A stretch of DNA of 64,000 nt from NCBI RefSeq assembly GCF_021018895.1, contig NC_079376.1:15687001-15751000 (forward strand), read 5' to 3'. Shown one piece after another: positions 16,790 through 30,300 of this stretch. A model generated the notes under the pieces. It was not told where the DNA came from. It saw nothing but the letters and a program-made list of their open reading frames with translations, and made no database searches. Every line of letters starts with the position of its first letter. The stretch's first letter is position 1. The stretch comes from Seriola aureovittata (taxonomy: Eukaryota; Chordata; Actinopteri; Carangiformes; Carangidae). The translations under genes were made by a program, and so were the position numbers.

Positions 16790-19700
16790 CCCCAAAAGAG
16801 GCACAAGATAAATCTGAGATGATTAATTGTATGTGTGAAAGAAGAACTTTTTGGTGATATATTGGAGGGTTTTTCTTTGGGCCTCAAACAGTAAATGAAA
16901 CCATCTGAAACCTTTGAGGGGAAAATCGGTTCTTGGTGAAACTTGTGTGAAAACTGAATCCTGACAAGAAGTCCCAACCAGACACTGTTTTTGGTAATGA
17001 ATCATTAGCCAAAAAGAATGTAGTACAAGAGGTAGGGAATAAAAGCACAATATTTCCGTGCTATTAGCCTGCTATGGAGGTCTGGCAAACTCACTTCTTT
17101 CTTAGTCCACACCCCCAGTTTTTTTTTTTTTTTTTTTCATTTTCAGATTTACAGTCTTCAGACCCAACTGACACTGACTCAGCATCACTTGAGGCAATTT
17201 ATCAGCTTTCCCACTGCTCCCTCTAGAACCAAAAGAGCTTTATACTTTATACAACTTTCCTCACATATGCAGTAGTTCTCCCCAACACCTGTAAACAGAC
17301 TTTGATGTTTAAACCTGGTAGAGTTCTCCTTTAATGAACAGGGGGAGTGATTAGAGCAAGATAAACCTGTTTCAGTGTTCATATGAGGACCTGACTGTTG
17401 TTTTAACACAGCCTTTGGAAACATGTGATGTTTTAAGTAAGAGCAGCAAGTCTCTCTCACACAGTAGACTATTCCTCCTTTCCTTCTGTTCACATATTTA
17501 ACAGCTGCATTTAGAGTTAACTGCCAAAATGTATCTCAAATAGAATGGGAATTAAAACATTTAAAACTGTTTTATATTGCTCTGATAAAGCATTATATTG
17601 AATTTTTATAAAAGGCATATAGATTTTTGAGGTGCAAACTTAAACCATGTAAGAGGTTTGTTTTCAGTGTTTATTCATTTTCATGCTCTCATGTTCAGCT
17701 GATACATTGCATTTGTCCTTCTATTAACAATTATGAAATGTATTCATCCAGCCATTTATTGAAGCTACCTACCAAGTGCAGGGAATGGGGATGTGAAATA
17801 AAGTCAACACCCTGTAATAATGAAAAAAAGCTTAAGATATCTGGCCTCAGTGTAAGAATATAGAGTTTGAAACTCCTAGTGTGCTGAAATGCTGAGTAAA
17901 TGCTATTATATGCTCATTGCCATTCAGGATGTCAGACATGAATTTAGTTCCATCCATTGCAAAAGACATCATTGGTGCTGCTGTTGACCTAGAAAGTGTC
18001 TCCTGAATAATCAAATATACATTAAATTTATCTGCTTGCATAGAAAATGATCTGTGGATGTACTTCAAACCGCATGCAAGTGCCTGTAATCTACCAAATG
18101 AACTACTGTATGTGGTTTTGATTGAAGATCTGTCACACACTACAGAGCCAAGAGATTTTCCATTTTTACAAGATAACCACTGTTTCCCCGACTGCTTGAA
18201 ATTTCAGGACACAATTTCCACACTTTTCATTCATGACTTCCTGTTGAGGTTTTGGGTGGTGAGTTGAAAATGTTTCTGCTGAATCTTACTTTTGACTAGA
18301 AACAGTGATTCATTCTTTTCACAAGAGAGAGATCCCTTGAAAGTTGTCAATTCTTTTTTCAGTAAAAATGAAAATGTCTACATCCACTGTTTTTTTTATT
18401 TTAATTGTTGCAACAACTTCACATAAATCCTCTTTTACAGAGGCATGGCACAAACTGAAAATATTGTTTATGCGTCTGTTGTCCATTCGCAGAGTGGTGA
18501 CAGGTATTTCATCAAAGCAACGATAAGGATCTGAAAATGCCTTTCAGTCGCAAGAACAGTCAAGAGCATCATGCTCCTTATTAATGTAGCACTCAGCTCT
18601 AATGTCTTTTTGTTTTTCCACTCCCCTTCAGTTTCTTATCCATTTTGTTTCAGCCCATTCATCAATGTTTTTCCTCTAGAAATGTGTTTCTCTCTTTACA
18701 AGAACCATTAATTTTCTTTTTCCTTTTTTTGTGATTTGCTAGATGTGACATTTGGGCTATGACTTTGTCAAACTTGACAAAAACAGAGTTTTTGTTAATT
18801 TTAGATAAGAGGATTATATTAAGAAACACAGTGTAATGATCCTCTCAAACCAAAACCTAAGTTGTATGCAGTGATAAACACAATAAAACTGCATTCACAC
18901 ATGTAAAGGAATATTTACAGAAGTTCAGATTCAACCTGCTGCAGCCTCTTGGAAAGTTTTTTATTCACATGGGGGTGGATGACTAATAAAATCAGTTTGC
19001 TTCTGGTGGTCTGAGCTAGCTATGGATGCTGTGAGTGAGTGTGTGAGCATGCGTGGGTGAAGCTTCCTAGCTATTGAGGGAGAGAAAACACATGCAGCTC
19101 TGCACTCGCTCACAGAGTGAGCCCACTTCAGCACCCCATACAGCTCCCATTGATGAGAGCGGCACTTTCGCCCCCGTCTCCCCCATCGAGCCACATTTCA
19201 TGCATTAGAGACTTGCTTGGAGAGACGCTGCAAAAGAGAAAACAGATACATTTAGGAGAGGTCAGGCTGTGCAAGCTTTTCTGTAAGACTTGCTTACCTT
19301 GCCATCTGCTCCATTTAGTCTTATGCAGTGCATGATAAGGTGTATAGATGTAGTGAATCTTTTCTCTTCTGCTTCTTGAGCTCAGTACATGATCAATACT
19401 ATCTGCAAAGTTGAACCTGAAGGGCTCTGAGTGGATTAGGATACTCTGGCTCTGGAGGCTAATGTTGTGATTGGATGGCAGGTGGGGCAAGAGAACAGGA
19501 CGCGCATGATGGTCCTTCCAAGTTCTGGAGGGGTATAAAGTGCTGCTCTCATTTTGTTCTGACATCCTGACTTCAGAGAGCAGGCATTGTGCCTGACGCT
19601 CACAGCACTTTGGCAGCTAAAGTCACCTCAAGGCTAGACAGTGATGCCAAAAGACAGTGAGTAGCCATGCCAGTTACAGCAGAGGCTTGTGCCTGCAATT

Positions 19701-20530
19701 GCAAATAGTCAATATAAAACGCTGTGGTTGACAATAAGCTCTGACAGGCTTCACTAACCACACAATCCATGTCTGGTTCAGTGATTCCCTTTGTTGTCTA
19801 AAGTAATGTTGCCCTGACAGCCATATCAGCTGAGCTTCATTTTCTCTGGATGTTCTTACTGTGTACCCTGGATGTTATTTAACACAGTTAACTGTTAATT
19901 ATCATAAGTGGATATTACAATATTATTTAACACCACTAAATTGTCAATGCGTGGGTTACTGTGCTAAAGTTTGTGCTACTAGCAGTAAGTGGCAGTAGCT
20001 TGGATGTTTCAGCTCTTTCCATTAATTCAAACTGTTTATCCATTATTTTTAGCAAACTATTTCAACCCAACGTCTGCGAAATATCGCAGTGTCAATTGGC
20101 AAACGTTGGATTTTGACGTCAACCTGATTTTCATTTCCAACCAAAATTTTACACCTGTCCGACATTAGGGTCATTAGAGTCAAACGTCTTTCTGATGTTA
20201 CATTTGAGTCCGGTGCCTGCTGGTTACAACTGACTCCGGTTGATGGGAAGCGCGTAAAGATAACCATCGTACAATTTCTAATGGTAGACTTATTTGCTTT
20301 TTTATCTTCCTCGTTACACAGCTAGGGTCCTAAAGTCTTTTTAAATTTCTGGAGTTTTGTTGAATTTACCTTTGTTAATTGGTTGAGCTTTCCACATACC
20401 CCTTGGCGACTGCAGAACTACCACCCTGGGGTTAATAAAAATGCCTCTGGTTGGGACTCACTGCTCTAAGACACTCTTTGCAAAGACACAATGAATAAGA
20501 GGACGGGAGACATGGCAGTGAACTTTTCAT
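16790..20530. other. Intergenic DNA, no gene seen; possible repeat at 20040-20280
   Basis: No conserved protein is recognisable in either strand. A poly-T tract lies at about 17119-17138. The stretch 20040-20280 (CCAACGTCTG, AACGTTGGATTTTGACGTC, CATTTCCAACCAAAAT) resembles a teleost repeat with ACGTTGG words, at low confidence. Confidence 0.4.
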
Positions 20531-21215
20531 TATTCATGCCAAATGTATTTATTGACTACATTTACAGTACACAATAAACACAACTAACCCTCTTGACCAC
20601 TGCTCAGCAGCTTTGTGTACACTCTGACAATCAGCTTTGTTCTATTTTGACTAAGGAACAGCTTTCCTCCATTTACTGACTTGATCAATTTCCAGTATAT
20701 TCCTTGAATAATTTTATTTTCCAAAGAACTCATTTACAAAGTGGACAGTAGCCAATCTGTAATAGTATTGACATAGAATACATCTACTGTAAAGGTAAAA
20801 TAAAAACGCTGTAAACGACTAATGTGTTAAAAGGTAGGTAGTTCATTACTGCTATGAGCTCAGTTTTCTTCTAACATATAAGTACTGTACAGTCTTTGTG
20901 GAAGTCGTCTTTCAGCACTGGTGGTGGTGGAATAGCTTGGTGGGAGTGTTGCATCCCAGAAATAAAGATTCAGTCCAGATCAATATGCAGTCCAAGTGAT
21001 ACTCCATCCACACATCTTGTTTTTTTTCCTCTTTTTCTCTCTCTCTCTCTTGTTTAGTCTTTTCTCTTCATTTGGCTTTTTCCTTTCGCAGACAGCCAGC
21101 AGCAGGACAGGCACACACCTTCACGAGAGGCAAAGAAATCTGTCCAACGTCATCTTTTCCTCCTGTCTTGCTTCCTCTTTCTTACAATCTTCCCCCAAGC
21201 AAGCCGGTCCGAGTG
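20530..21215 (-). other. syndig1l: syndig1l 3' UTR and putative poly(A) signal
   Basis: Downstream of the stop codon on - there is no further exon. AATAAA on - occurs at 20553-20548, preceded by an alternative at 20718-20713. Either would give a 3' UTR of about 0.5-0.7 kb. Confidence 0.45.
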
Positions 21216-21374
21216 TTATACGTGTCCAGGCTTGGACAGGTAGGCTATGAGGGCTACGACCACCCCCACATACATCCCTGTTCCAATGGTAATGGAAAGA
21301 GCAGCCAGGAATAGAGCTCTTCTGGAGCTCATTCCTGCTCTGGAGAAGTCTCCCTTAGCGATGGCCTTGCCAGT
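21216..21374 (-). CDS. syndig1l: syndig1l last coding exon
   Basis: Acceptor TTTTGTCAG precedes ACTGGCAAGGCC. The exon encodes [20 protein letters not shown], then the second membrane segment, and ends SKPGHV with TAA at 21218-21216. It is the most conserved part of the family. Confidence 0.94.
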   Translation of the reverse strand, partial: TGKAIAKGDFSRAGMSSRRALFLAALSITIGTGMYVGVVVALIAYLSKPGHV

Positions 21375-24300
21375 CTGACAAAACAAAGCAGAGAGTGAAA
21401 TGAGCCGGTGTGTTACTCATCAGCATTGAGTGTATGAGTAGGTGTTAAGCCACAGTTAAAAGAGAGAAAACAAGAAATGCTCTTGGGAAGCCATTAGTTA
21501 CCATGGCAATTAGGTCATTATCCCTCTGACAGTGACAAATGCGTTGTTTGGGTGTTTTGGTTTCCTATCAAAAAAATGAGCCTGGCCTTTATTTATTCTT
21601 CTGACACATTATTTTCTGTTCCAGTATAATTGTCTTTGGAAGATGCTGCAAAAGCGCTAAGATATGGTGTACTTTATTTGATGTTGCAGGACGTGAGCTT
21701 AATCTTTTCAGACAAACCTAAGATGCTGCAATAAGTACAAATGAGGTCTCAGGTATTGATACAACTTAAAATAATGTAAGTGCAGGGCACTGCTCATATA
21801 AATCATACTGTGAACCAATGGTGTCCTAAAGTGAATACAGAAGACTGAAAAGTGGGCCGAACCTGCTAAATTTACACAGTCTCTCATCTGAAACAACAGC
21901 AAGGAGGGTCACACGGTGGAAAATGGGCTGTGGTAGCACTTGTCTGAGTGCTTGTGCTCACTGACCTTAAATAGAATGCAGTGTAATCAGAGTTAATGAC
22001 AGGCTTGAGGTCTCTGGGCCTTTACCTTGTGAGAGTAGTAAAAGGCAACAATGCCCAACGGCCAGAAGCAGCAGAGCATGGAGAAGATGGCTAGGCCCAG
22101 GTAGTCCCGAGGGGGCAGCACGATGAAGTTGTCCTCACTCTCACTGTCACTGGAGCTGTCACTCTGGAAGACAGCGGGTTGATAAAGAATAATTAAATGT
22201 CAGAAAAGGAATGGATGATACTATTTAGTGTTGAAATACATTTAGTAAGACAAAGTACACTTTCTTAAAATGGGACAAAAAGGTGAGTGTGGTGATCCAC
22301 AGACTGACACCTAAATAATAATGGAGTAAGGCTGACGTGTGTAGTCAGGTGTACTTTGGACATCTTAGCAGTGGTCCTGTCCCCCCACACCACCCAGGCC
22401 ACTGTATCTGCCCTTGTTCCACAACCACCCAGGACATGATATGCTCAGCCAGCCAGAGAGGATTTTGTGCCTCTGTCAACACCCATGAACGGCCTGACAG
22501 ATAACACAGGATTAACGGATTGTTCCATCATTGCGAGGTGACAGGGGAAACAGCAAGAAGACAGTGTCATTTATGTGCTAAATTGCCTCTACAGCATGAA
22601 AGACCTTAACCATTTCTCCTCAATGCACCCAGCATCTTAGAAGACACTGAGTGTTCAACAGGCTCCCAATATTGTGCCTCAATACTCCGACTCCTCATTT
22701 GGTTTTGTTTTTTTTGTATTGTTAAAAGCTGGGCATTATAAGCTGCAGCTTCAGTCTACACCTTTTCCAGACTGCAGAAATCTTTGTATGCGTTTGTGTA
22801 TTCATAGATATGATTGATTTTGATTGCAGTCTGAAATAAAACAATAAAAATTCTTCTAAAAAAATCAGGGCCACAGGGGCTGAGCGGGCTAATGAATGAT
22901 ACATTCAAATGCCACTCAGAGTACTTTAGCACATCGTGCCTGCAGCGAGGATGGCAATGTGACTGCATGGCTGACCTTTAAGAGGACGTGGCCTTACTTC
23001 TTTCAGCTGTCCCAGAGACGGAGTGGATGTTTGTCTAAATAAATAGCTCTCATAAGGAGCAGCTTTCATTTGTTAGTCTTGCTGCCTGCAGGGATCAATC
23101 AAAGAGGGGAAAAGGAAGGCACAAAATAGAAATCAATATGTAAGGCAGGAACTGAAGCAACCATTTCAGAGGTAATTAAAGAACAGTCAGGGAGGCGGGC
23201 AAACAAGAAAGGAACCAAGCTTGTGCACTGACAAGCTCATTTTTAAACATATTGTGCACAATTTTCTCTTCTAGCCTCTAATCTGATCTACATTTACCAA
23301 ACCATGGGGTCTAATGTAATTATCTTGGACTATTTTGGGAGTGTTTCTGTGTAGAAACCTTACTTAGATGTAAGAGGGAAGTGGAGGACGACAGCGCCAT
23401 ACTATCCTAACTGTTTCCACACAGCTACATTTGCCAAAAAAAGATTATGAAGCTTCCTGTTATCTGCTTTATGAACACTGCCCACCTGGACAGCCGGGTG
23501 TGATCCATCAAAGCGGCAGCTGGTCATAACCACATAATCTGACATCACATGAATAAACCGGTGGGCACAAACTGCAGTAATCTCCTTTTATCTTTGTAGC
23601 AGGACCTGATAACAGTCCTGAGTGACTGGTGCATTCAGTCCTACTGACAGCCTGCCTGACACCGACTCCGGCCGGCTGGGGACACACACTCCCATTCTGG
23701 TCTGATGCCAGTATAACTGATGGGGCTCCACCGAGGCGCAGTGCCTTTAACAACCTTGTCACAGCTCTCTCCGAGGCCTCGTTAGAGTGTGGAGGGGGAC
23801 AGTCAATTCCACAGCAGGGTACACAAAGACCCCCGTACCCTGTTAGTGGCAGGGACAATCACACTGGCATTATCCACATGCTCTTGTTACTTTGTTACCT
23901 GCTATTTATATTTTTTCCGTCACACAGATGTCAAACGTACTGACAAAAAGTAGCTGTGGAGTCATACCTTTTTTTTCCTGTTGCTGAGTCTACACTATGA
24001 ATAGGGCACAAAGGAACTGTAGAGTGATGACATGGATGGCAGTGAGGAGCAAGAAAAAACACAAACACTGGTGCAAATGCAATGGGAAACTCTGTAAACA
24101 CCAGACACAAACCGTCACAGACTATATCCTTGAATTTTGGGAAGTATATGATGCCTTCCAGAGTTCTGCTCCTCCCTCTTATTTTTAGTCCCTATTGCTG
24201 TGAATGTCCTCTAAATGAAGGACGTAGGTTTGGTCTCAACATTGGTGGGGACGCAAAAACCCCACCACCCCTCCAAAACAAAGAAATTGACTTTTTAATG

Positions 24301-27300
24301 CCGTAAACCAAACGGTTTATTTAAACGGTTAACACAATAAGATCTGAAGTTACTTAAGGAATGCCCATATGCCTTGCATGCCTCCCCTTTCTTTTTTCCT
24401 CACTATACTATAACTTTTCATGTCTTGCTGTACTATGGCGTTTTTATAACTGAATATACTACAACTTTTTTATGCCTACTATGCTATGACGTTTTTATGC
24501 CTGACTAAACTATATCGTTTTTATGACTTTTTATGCTTTACAATACAATGAGTTTTTTATGCCTTAGTAATATGGCCTTTTTTCTGAATTTTTAGAACTA
24601 TACTATCACGTTTTTATGACCTTTTCTGCCTTAGTATACTATGATGTTTTTATTAATTTTTAGACCTTACAATACTATGACATTTTTATGACTTTTTATG
24701 CCTTGGTATACTATGACTTTTTTATGCCTTACTATACTTTAACTTTTACTTATAAGTTTTTTGCCCTATAGTGATTTATTTTTGATGTGGAACATTGGTG
24801 TAGTGGTTAGGACAGTGGATTCCCAGCCAGAAGGTTCTGGGGTTGAATCCTGGAAAGTCCAAAGAATTGTACATTAGGTTAATTGGAAATTAAAACTGAC
24901 CTTTTCGTGCCTTATTATACTATGACTTTTGTATGCCTCACAATACTATCACATTTTTATGCCTTTTTATGCCCTACTATACAGTGACATTTTTGTGAAT
25001 TTTTATGCCTTAATATACTATATTGTATTTATGACTTTTTTATCAGTCAAAAAGTCCTAAAAAAATCATAGGGCATAAAAATTAATAAATAAGTAAAGCA
25101 TAAAAATGAATAAAAACGTAATAGTGTAGTGAGCCATAAAATTCATAAAAGTGTCATAGTACAGTAAGGCATAAAAATTCATAAAAAAGTCATAAAATTG
25201 TAAGGAGTAAAAAGTCATACTATAGTAAGGCATAAAAAGTCATGAAAACATAGTATAAAAGGCATAAAAACGCCATAGTATAGAAAGGCACAAAAGGTCT
25301 TACTATAGTAAGCCATAAAAAAGCATAAAAACGTAATAGTATAGTAAGGCATGAAAATTTATTAAAAAGTTATAGTATAGTAAGGCATAAAAAGTCAGAA
25401 AAATGTCATACTATAGCAAGGAAAAAAACATCATAGTATACTAAGGCATAAAAATGTGTAAAAACATCATAGTAGGGGTGTCGTGTAGCGTAGTGGTTTA
25501 AGCAGGCGCCCCATGTGTAGAGGCTACAGTCCTCGCTGCAGTCGGCCCCGGTTCGAATCCCGCATCGGACGGCCTTTCACTGCATGTCATTCCCCTTCTC
25601 TCTGCCTCCCCGTTTCCTGTCACTCTCCACTGTGCTGTCCATTAAAGGCATAAAAGCCCAAAAAAATATACTTTAAAAAAAAAAACAAAAAAAAAACATC
25701 ATAGTATAGTAAGGCATAAAAAGTCATAAAAACATAGTATAAAAGGCATTAAAACGTCATAGTATAGCAAGGCATAAAAACGTCTTAGTATAGCAAGGTA
25801 CAAAAGGTCTTACTACAGTAAGCCATAAAATAGCACGAAAAAGTAATAGTATAGTAAGGCATAAAAACTCATAAAAATGTCAAAGTATAGTGAGGAAAAA
25901 AGGCATAAAAATTTTGTAATATAGTAATGCATGAAGAGTCATAAAAACTTTATAGTATAATAAGGTATAAAAAGTCATAAAAACGTCAGAGTAGAGTGAG
26001 GTATAAAAAAGTCATAATATAGTAAGCCATAAAAACTCATTAAAATGTCATAGTACAATAAGGCATAAAAAGTCACTAAAAGGACATAGTATAGTAAGGC
26101 ATAAAAACGTTATAGTATAAGAAGGCATAAAAACGCCATAGAAATGTCATGATATAGTGAGGATAAAAAGTCACTAAAACGTCATAGTATAGTAAGGAAT
26201 AAAAATGTCACAGTATAGTAAGGCATAAAAACATCTTACCATAGTAAGGCATAGAAAAGCACAAAAATTTGGTATAGTAATACATAAAAATTCACACAAA
26301 AGTCATATTGAAGTAAGACATAAAAAAGTCATAGTATTGTAAGGCGTAAAAAAGTCATTAAAACGTCTTAGTATAGCAAGGCATAAAAATTTAAATTATA
26401 ATTTCCTATTTAGCAAATGTACAATTCTTTTAACTGTCCAGGATTTGACCCCAGAACTTTCTGAGGGGGAATCCACTGTTTTAACCAGTGCACTACCACT
26501 GCTCATCAAAATCTTATTCACTTTAAGGTAAAAAACATCATAGTATAGTAAGGCATAAATCATAAAAACGACACATTATAGTGAGGCATAAAAAAGCATA
26601 CAAAAGTCATAGTATAATAAGGCAAAAAAAATTCATAAAAAAGTCATAGTATAGTAAGTCATAAAAATTAATACAAAAGTCATAGTGTAAAAAGGGACAA
26701 AAAGTCATAGTATAGTAAGGCATAAAGAAGCATAAAAACGTCATAGTATAGTAAGGCATAAAAAAGCATAAAAAGTCATAGTATAGTAAGGCATAAAAAA
26801 TTCATAAAAACGTCATAGTATAGTAAGGCATAAAAAATTCATAAAAATGTCATAGTATAGTAAGACATAAAAATTCATACAAAAGTCATAGAATAATAAG
26901 GCATAAAAAATTCATAAAAACGTCATAGTATAGTAAGGCACAAAAAGTCATAGTACAGTAAGGCATAAACAAGTCAAAAAAACGTCTTAGTTAAGCAAGG
27001 CATAAAAAATTCATAAAAACGTCATAGTATAGTAAGGCATAAAAAAGCATAAAAACGTCATAGTATAGTAAGACATAAAAATTCATACAAAAGTCATAGT
27101 ATAATAAGGCATAAAAAGTCATAGTACAGTAAGGCATAAACAAGTCATAAAAACGTCTTAGTTTAGCAAGGCATAAAAATTTAAATTAGAATTTCCTATT
27201 TAGTCAAAGGACAATTCTTTGAACTGTTCACTATTTGAACCCAGAACCTTCTGAGTGGGAATCCACTGTTTTAACCACTGCACTACCACTCCTTATTAAA

Positions 27301-30300
27301 ATCTTATTCACTTCAAGGTAAAAACCATCATAGTACAGTATGGCATAAAAATGCTGTAGCATAGTAAATCATAAAAACATCATACTATAGTAAGGCATAA
27401 AAAAGTCATAGTAAAGTAAGGCATAAAAAAAGCATAAAAATGTCATAGTATAGTAAGGCATAAAAATTTAAATTAGAATTTCCTATTTAGTCAAAGGACA
27501 ATTCTCTTGAACTGTGCAGGATTTGAATCCAGAACTTTCTGAGGGGGAATCCAATGTTTTAACCACTGCTCATTAAAATCTTATTCACTTCAAGGTAAAA
27601 ACCATCATAGTATAGTAAGGCATAAAAATGCTGTAGCATAGCAAATCATAAAAAAGACACAGTATAGTAAGGTATAAAAAATTTATAAAAACGTCATAGT
27701 ATAGTAAGGCATAAAAAATTCATACAAAAGTCATAGTATAATAAGGCACAAAAAGTCATAGTATAGTAAGGCATAAAAAAGTTATTAAAAACGTCATAGT
27801 ACAGTAAGGCATAAAAAAGCATAAAAACGTCATAGTATAGTAAGGCATAAAAAAGCATAAAAAGTCATAGTATAGTAAGACATAAAAATTCATACAAAAG
27901 TCATAGTATAATAAGGCATAAAAAGTCATAGTACAGTAAGGCATAAACAAGTCATAAAAACGTCTTAGTTTAGCAAGGCATAAAAATTTAAATTAGAATT
28001 TCCTATTTAGTCAAAGGACAATTCTTTGAACTGTTCACTATTTGAACCCAGAACCTTCTGAGTGGGAATCCACTGTTTTAACCACTGCACTACCACTCCT
28101 CATTAAAATCTTATTCACTTCAAGGTAAAAACCATCATAGTACAGTAAGGCATAAAAATGCTGTAGCATAGTAAATCATAAAAACATCATACTATAGTAA
28201 GGCATAAAAAAGTCATAGTAAAGTAAGGCATAAAAAAAGCATAAAAATGTCATAGTATAGTAAGGCATAAAAATTTAAATTAGAATTTCCTATTTAGTCA
28301 AAGGACAATTCTCTTGAACTGTGCAGGATTTGAATCCAGAACTTTCTGAGGGGGAATCCAATGTTTTAACCACTGCTCATTAAAATCTTATTCACTTCAA
28401 GGTAAACCATCATAGTATAGTAAGGCATAAAAATGCTGTAGCATAGCAAATCATAAAAAAGACACAGTATAGTAAGGTATAAAAAATTTATAAAAACGTC
28501 ATAGTATAGTAAGGCATAAAAAATTCATACAAAAGTCATAGTATAATAAGGCACAAAAAGTCATAGTATAGTAAGGCATAAAAAAGTTATTAAAAACGTC
28601 ATAGTACAGTAAGGCATAAAAAAGCATAAAAACGTCATAGTATAGTAAGGCATAAAAAAGCATAAAAAGTCATAGTATAGTAAGACATAAAAAATCATAC
28701 AAAAGTCATAATATAATAAGGCATAAAAAAGTCATAAAAACATGTTAGTATTGGGGAGTCGTGTAGTGTAGTGGTCTAAGCAGGCGCCCCATGTGTGGAG
28801 GCTACAGTCCTCGCTGCAGTTGGCCCCGGCTCGAATCCCGCATCGGACGGCCTTTTGCTGCATGTCATTCCCCCTCTCTGCCTCCCCGTTTCCTGTCTCT
28901 CTCCACTATACTATCAAATAAAGGAGTAAAAAGCCCCAAAAAATATACCTAAAAAAAAAAAAAATAAAAAAAACGTCATAGTATTGCAAGGCATAAAAAT
29001 TTAAATTAAACTTCTCTATTTAGTCAATGTACAATTCTTTCAACTGTTCACAATTTGAACCCAGAACCTTCTGAGTGGGAAGCCGCTGTGTTAACCACAA
29101 CACTATCACTCCTCATCAAGGGCTTGTTCACTTCAAGGTAAAAACCATCATAGTATAGTAAGGCATAAAAATGCTGTAGCATAGCAAATCATAAAAACGA
29201 CACAGTATAGTGAGGCATAAAAAAGCCTACAAAAGTCATAGTATAATAAGGCAAAAAAAATTCATAAAAAAGTCATAATATAGTACGTCATAAAAATTCA
29301 TACAAAAGTCATAGTATAATAAGGCACAAAAAGTCATAGTATAGTAAGGCATAAAAAGTTATTAAAAACGTCATAGTACCGTTAGGCATAAAAAAGTCAT
29401 AGTAAAGTAAGGCATAAAAAAGCATAAAAACATCATAGTATAGTAAGTCATAAGATTTCATACAAAAGTCATAGTATAGTAAGGCATAAAAAATTCATAA
29501 AAACGTCATAGTATAGTAAGTCATAAGATTTCATACAAAAGTCATAGTATAATAAGGCACAAAAAGTCATAGTATAGTAAGGCATAAAAAAGTTATTAAA
29601 AACGTCATAGTACATTAAGGCATAAAAAAGTCATAGTAAAGTAAGGCATAAAAAAAGCATAAAAACGTCATAGTATAGTAAGGCATAAAAAAGCATAAAA
29701 AGTCATAGTATAGTAAGACATAAAAAGTCATAGTATAGTAAGGCATAAAAATTTAAATTAGAATTTCCTATTTGGTCAATGTAAAATTCTTTGAACTGTG
29801 CAGGATTTGAACCCAGGACCTTCTGAAGGGCAATCGACTGTTTTAACCACTGCGCTACAACTGCTCATCAACTACCAATTCACTTCAAGGCAAAAACCAT
29901 CCTAGTATATTAAGGCATAAAAATGCTGTAGCATAGCAAATCATAAAAATGACACAGTATAGTAAGGCATAAAAGATTTATACAAAAGTCATAGTATAGT
30001 AAGGCATAAAAAATTCATTCAAAAGCCATAGTTTAGTAAGGCATAAAAAAGTCATAAAAACGTCATAGTTTAGTAAGGAATAAAAATGCCGTAGCATAGC
30101 AAATCATAAAAACCACAGTTTAGTGAGGCATAAAAAAGCATAAAAACGTCATAGTGTAGTAAGGCATAAAAATTCATACAAAAGTCATAATATAATAAGG
30201 CGTAAAAAACTCATAGTAAAGTAAGGCATAAAAAAGCATAAAAATGTCATACTATAGCAAGGCATAAAAATTTAAATTAGAATTTCCCGATTAGCCAATG

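Noticed and set aside
19128..19565. 145-residue open frame on -
   Set aside because: No similarity I recognise, no flanking splice sites that would join it to syndig1l, and an ordinary non-coding composition.
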